A stretch of DNA of 7,738 bases from an uncultured Acidobacteriota bacterium (lineage in GTDB: Bacteria; Acidobacteriota; Thermoanaerobaculia; Gp7-AA8): contig CAMPKJ010000235.1 in the NCBI GenBank assembly GCA_946887105.1, forward strand, positions 1 through 7,738, given 5' to 3'. Positions within the stretch are counted from its first letter, which is position 1. Every line of letters begins with the position of its first letter. Of the stretch, positions 6,132 to 7,738 are shown in pieces. The position numbers and the translations under genes were made by a program. The notes under the pieces are model-generated. The model was not told where the DNA came from and made no database searches. It saw nothing but the letters and a program-made list of their open reading frames with translations.

Positions 6132-7301
6132 CTGCGCGAGCGGCAGCGTGGTCACATAACGCCAGTTCGTGCCGCGGTCCTTGCTCTCCGCGACGCCGCC
6201 GTCGTTCCCCGAGTACATGTGCGTCGGATCGTTCGGATCGATCCACAACGCGTGATAGTCGGGATGGATCTTCGCGAACGGCACCAGCACTTTGAACGAG
6301 CGTCCGCCGTCGGTGGACAGCGAGAGCAGCGACCAGACGTTGTAGACGCGGTTCGGATCCTCCGGATCGACGCGGATGTCGGCGTAGTAGAACGGACGGC
6401 TGGCGACGTTGTACTCGGTATTGACCGCCGTCCACTTCCGCCCTCCATCCTCGGAACGCAGCAGCGCGCTCTTGTCCGCCTCCACCAGCGCATAGACGAT
6501 GTTCGGATTCGAGCGGGCGATGGCGATGCCGACGCGTCCGAGCGCGCCTTTCGGCATCCCGTCCTCTTCGGTGAAGCGTTTCCACGTCGCGCCGCCGTCG
6601 TACGTCACGTGGAGACCTGACCCCGGGCCGCCGGAGTTGAAGAACCACGGCCAGCGGCGGTACTCCCACATGGCCGCGAAGAGCTTGTTCGGATTGGCGG
6701 GATCGATGACCAGATCGGCGGCGCCGGTGCGCTCGTCGACGTACAGCACTTTCGTCCAAGTCTTGCCGCCGTCGGTGGTTTTGAAGACGCCACGCTCGGC
6801 GTTCTGTCCCCACGCCTGACCCATCGCCGCGACCCAGGCGATGTTCGGATCGCGCGGATGGAGCACGATGCGATGAATGCGCTCGGTCTTGTCCAGACCG
6901 AGGTGTTGCCAGGTGACGCCGCCGTCGACCGATTTGTAGACGCCGTTGCCGATGGATACCGAGTTGCGCGGATTGCCTTCGCCGGTGCCGACCCAGACGA
7001 TCTCCGGACTCGCTTGAAAGATGGCCACCGCGCCGATGGCGGCCACGGGCTGATCGTCGAAGATGGGCGTGAAGCTGTACGCGCCATCGACCGACTTCCA
7101 CACGCCTCCGGTGCTCGCGCCGACGTAGACGATGTCGGGATCGGATTCGACGGCGTCGATGGCGGCCACGCGTCCGCTCATCGTCGCGGGACCGATCGAG
7201 CGCGCTTTCATCCCCGCCAGAAGCTCGGGATCGATCTGCGCGTGAAGAGAAAAAAGAGGAAGGAGAGCGAGAACGAGGAGGAGGATTCGTCTCTGCGTCA
7301 T
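5472..7301 (-). CDS. N-terminal fragment of the Asp-box propeller protein
   Basis: The reading frame runs from ATG 7301 through the signal peptide and the first seven Asp boxes, then through the upstream copy of the duplication (residues 391-565). It crosses the junction at 5605/5604 out of frame and adds about 44 unrelated residues (TTTSPSTTRPRTT...) before stopping at 5472, for 609 aa in total. The composition of that tail differs sharply from the rest, showing it is frameshift read-through. There is no Shine-Dalgarno sequence before the ATG; a TACAAT box lies 8 nt upstream. An exported but incomplete propeller would be expected from this product. Confidence 0.8.
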   Translation of the reverse strand: MTQRRILLLVLALLPLFSLHAQIDPELLAGMKARSIGPATMSGRVAAIDAVESDPDIVYVGASTGGVWKSVDGAYSFTPIFDDQPVAAIGAVAIFQASPEIVWVGTGEGNPRNSVSIGNGVYKSVDGGVTWQHLGLDKTERIHRIVLHPRDPNIAWVAAMGQAWGQNAERGVFKTTDGGKTWTKVLYVDERTGAADLVIDPANPNKLFAAMWEYRRWPWFFNSGGPGSGLHVTYDGGATWKRFTEEDGMPKGALGRVGIAIARSNPNIVYALVEADKSALLRSEDGGRKWTAVNTEYNVASRPFYYADIRVDPEDPNRVYNVWSLLSLSTDGGRSFKVLVPFAKIHPDYHALWIDPNDPTHMYSGNDGGVAESKDRGTNWRYVTTLPLAQYYHIAVDNETPYNVYGGMQDNGSWKGPNTTWESGGIRNWDWQEVGFGDGFATMPIPNDSMTGYAMSQEGYLIRWNLRTGERKDIRPSAPQGRSLRFNWNAGIALDPFNPNGVYYGSQYLHRSTNRGDSWTTISPDLTTNRREWQNQGRSGGLTPDVTGAENFTTIMTIAPSPLERGTTTSPSTTRPRTTCTAACRTTARGKGRTRPGNRAASATGTGRK

Positions 7302-7309
7302 GGCGCGCG

Positions 7310-7315
7310 ATTGTA
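7310..7315 (-). promoter_or_regulatory. Possible -10 box (TACAAT) for a leaderless Asp-box gene transcript
   Basis: On the minus strand TACAAT ends 8 nt before the ATG at 7301, with no Shine-Dalgarno sequence between. The distance suits transcription starting at the A of the ATG. The expected -35 position overlaps the GC-rich hairpin and shows no TTGACA-like sequence, so this would be an extended or -10-only promoter. Confidence 0.4.
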
Positions 7316-7328
7316 GCGTGCGCCATCG

Positions 7329-7359
7329 CCCTCTCCCCGCCTGCCGAGCGGGGAGAGGG
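7329..7359. terminator. Perfect 12-bp GC-rich hairpin between the lipoprotein and Asp-box genes
   Basis: CCCTCTCCCCGC (7329-7340) and GCGGGGAGAGGG (7348-7359) are exact reverse complements around a 7-nt loop. It lies 19 bp after the lipoprotein stop and 27 bp before the next ATG, so it could end the lipoprotein transcript. There is no T-run on either strand. The sequence looks like the short GC-rich palindromes dispersed through many genomes, so it may be a repeat rather than a dedicated terminator. Confidence 0.5.
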
Positions 7360-7378
7360 ACTTGTTGATGCGTGAAAA

Positions 7379-7621
7379 CTAGGTGGTGGTGGTCGAGACG
7401 GTGCCGGTGGCGGCGGTGTCGGTCGACATGGTGTCGGTCGCCATCGTATCGGTCGCCATGGTGTCGGTGGACATGGTGTCGGTTGCCATCGTGTCGGTCG
7501 CCATCGTGTCGGTGGCGACGGTGTCGGTCACCACGGTGTCGGTGGTGGCGGCTTCTTCCCGCTTGCAGGAAACGGCGGCAACGAGGGCAACGGCGCAAAG
7601 AATGGTCACAAACTTCTTCAT
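7379..7621 (-). CDS. Small predicted lipoprotein with Thr/Asp-rich pentapeptide repeats
   Basis: An 80-aa protein. MKKFVTILCAVALVAAVSC is a lipoprotein signal with the lipid-modified Cys at residue 19; the lipobox AVSC has Ala rather than Leu at -3, which is acceptable but not ideal. The mature part begins CKREEAATTDT and then consists of about ten pentapeptides of the T-D-T-[MV]-[ASV] type, ending in TTTT. It is acidic, Thr-rich and has no recognisable fold, so a flexible envelope-surface spacer or linker protein is likely. The start is well supported: a GAGGAG sits 9 nt before the ATG. The next gene on this strand is also exported, but a hairpin lies between them. No specific function is known to me for this family. 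Confidence 0.75.
   Translation of the reverse strand: MKKFVTILCAVALVAAVSCKREEAATTDTVVTDTVATDTMATDTMATDTMSTDTMATDTMATDTMSTDTAATGTVSTTTT
7401..7550. repeat. 15-bp minisatellite, ten units, in the lipoprotein gene
   Basis: Ten head-to-tail 15-bp units with plus-strand consensus GTGTCGGTSGMCATS run without gaps from 7401 to 7550; the first unit and the last three are more degenerate. Fifteen bases is a multiple of three, so gain or loss of units changes protein length by five residues and keeps the frame. The repeat covers more than half of the coding sequence. Confidence 0.9.
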
Positions 7622-7630
7622 TGGAATCTT

Positions 7631-7635
7631 CTCCT
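7631..7635 (-). promoter_or_regulatory. Shine-Dalgarno AGGAG of the lipoprotein gene
   Basis: AGGAG on the minus strand lies 9 nt before the ATG at 7621 and decides that start. It is the only strong ribosome binding site of the genes whose starts are visible. In the roughly 100 bp farther upstream to the window edge I see no convincing -35/-10 pair and no gene. Confidence 0.7.
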
Positions 7636-7738
7636 CAAGTCTTTTCGACGGATAGTGAAGCTGTGCTGCTCATTCTTTTGGTGCCGTACCACCCCGCCTT
7701 CGCATTCGAGTCCGTTTGGAAGCGCGAAATAGCACGTC

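Larger units (their letters stand above)
3496..7301 (-). pseudogene. Secreted sortilin/BNR-type Asp-box beta-propeller protein, frame-broken by a 527-bp duplication
   Basis: Deleting one 527-bp copy restores a continuous 1092-aa protein starting at ATG 7301. The start is chosen because it opens directly with a signal peptide (MTQRRILLLVLALLPLFSLHA, cleavage near residue 21). About eleven Asp boxes of the S-x-D-x-G-x-[TS]-[WF] type follow, such as SVDGGVTW (124-131), TTDGGKTW (175-182), TYDGGATW (233-240), TTDYGKSW and SSDAGKSW. These mark a sortilin/VPS10-like or BNR beta-propeller of the kind common in Acidobacteriota, Gemmatimonadota and Bacteroidota, often labelled glycosyl hydrolase without proof. 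After the propeller come a charged Lys/Glu and Ala/Pro linker (about 780-845), a probable Ig-like/FlgD-like segment (about 846-920; IRRFKGPASLGVNRTSWGL) and a helical C-terminal region (about 925-1085). Sialidase catalytic residues were not identified, so enzymatic activity is not claimed. As assembled, the gene is split into the two reading frames listed next; if the duplication is an assembly error, the gene is intact. Confidence 0.85.

Noticed and set aside
7401..7550. CRISPR-like periodic repeat
   Set aside because: Units are contiguous 15-mers without spacers and lie inside a coding frame. The 8-bp array at 562-655 also lacks spacers.
7302..7598. Upstream extension of the Asp-box gene frame to 7598
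   Set aside because: The extension is an out-of-frame reading of the 15-bp minisatellite (His/Arg-rich), and ATG 7301 opens directly with a signal peptide.

Overview
The window is GC-rich, densely coding DNA from a bacterial chromosome. A SIRT4-like class II sirtuin, a GAF-fused pilus/secretion ATPase, a large secreted sortilin-like (BNR/Asp-box) protein and dispersed palindromic repeats together suggest Acidobacteriota or a similar soil/sediment phylum such as Gemmatimonadota. This is inference from gene content only, because no phylogenetic marker gene is present.

Layout. Bases 1-620 (+) hold the 3' part of a SIRT4-like sirtuin. Its last codons run into a two-armed array of 8-bp repeats (562-655) that also separates it from the next gene. 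Bases 669-2981 (+) encode a 770-aa GspE/PilB-type ATPase with an N-terminal GAF domain carrying the NKXnFX3DE motif of cyclic-nucleotide-binding GAFs. The convergent gap after it is almost filled by a 491-bp cassette (2985-3475). The cassette has perfect 33-bp terminal inverted repeats, a long palindrome at each end, and a small GIY-YIG nuclease gene on the minus strand. It starts 3 bp after the ATPase stop codon and ends 20 bp before the stop codon of the next convergent gene.

Bases 3496-7301 (-) are one large gene for a secreted Asp-box beta-propeller protein. It contains an exact 527-bp tandem duplication (5078-5604 and 5605-6131). Since 527 is not a multiple of three, the frame breaks at the internal junction. 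Removing one copy restores an uninterrupted 1092-codon gene, so this is either a very recent mutation or an assembly artefact. A perfect 12-bp GC-rich hairpin (7329-7359) separates this gene from a small minus-strand lipoprotein gene (7379-7621), most of which is a 15-bp minisatellite encoding T-D-T-M-A-type repeats.

The genes do not form one obvious pathway. The sirtuin and ATPase are co-directional but separated by the repeat hairpin. The lipoprotein and the Asp-box protein are co-directional and both exported. The most notable system is the GIY-YIG/palindrome cassette, which resembles in principle the REP/RAYT arrangement but with a GIY-YIG nuclease. Next are the cyclic-nucleotide-type GAF on a pilus ATPase and the frame-breaking duplication. 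Upstream sequences of both large genes lack a Shine-Dalgarno sequence but have a TANNNT box 7-8 nt before the ATG, which suggests leaderless transcripts.
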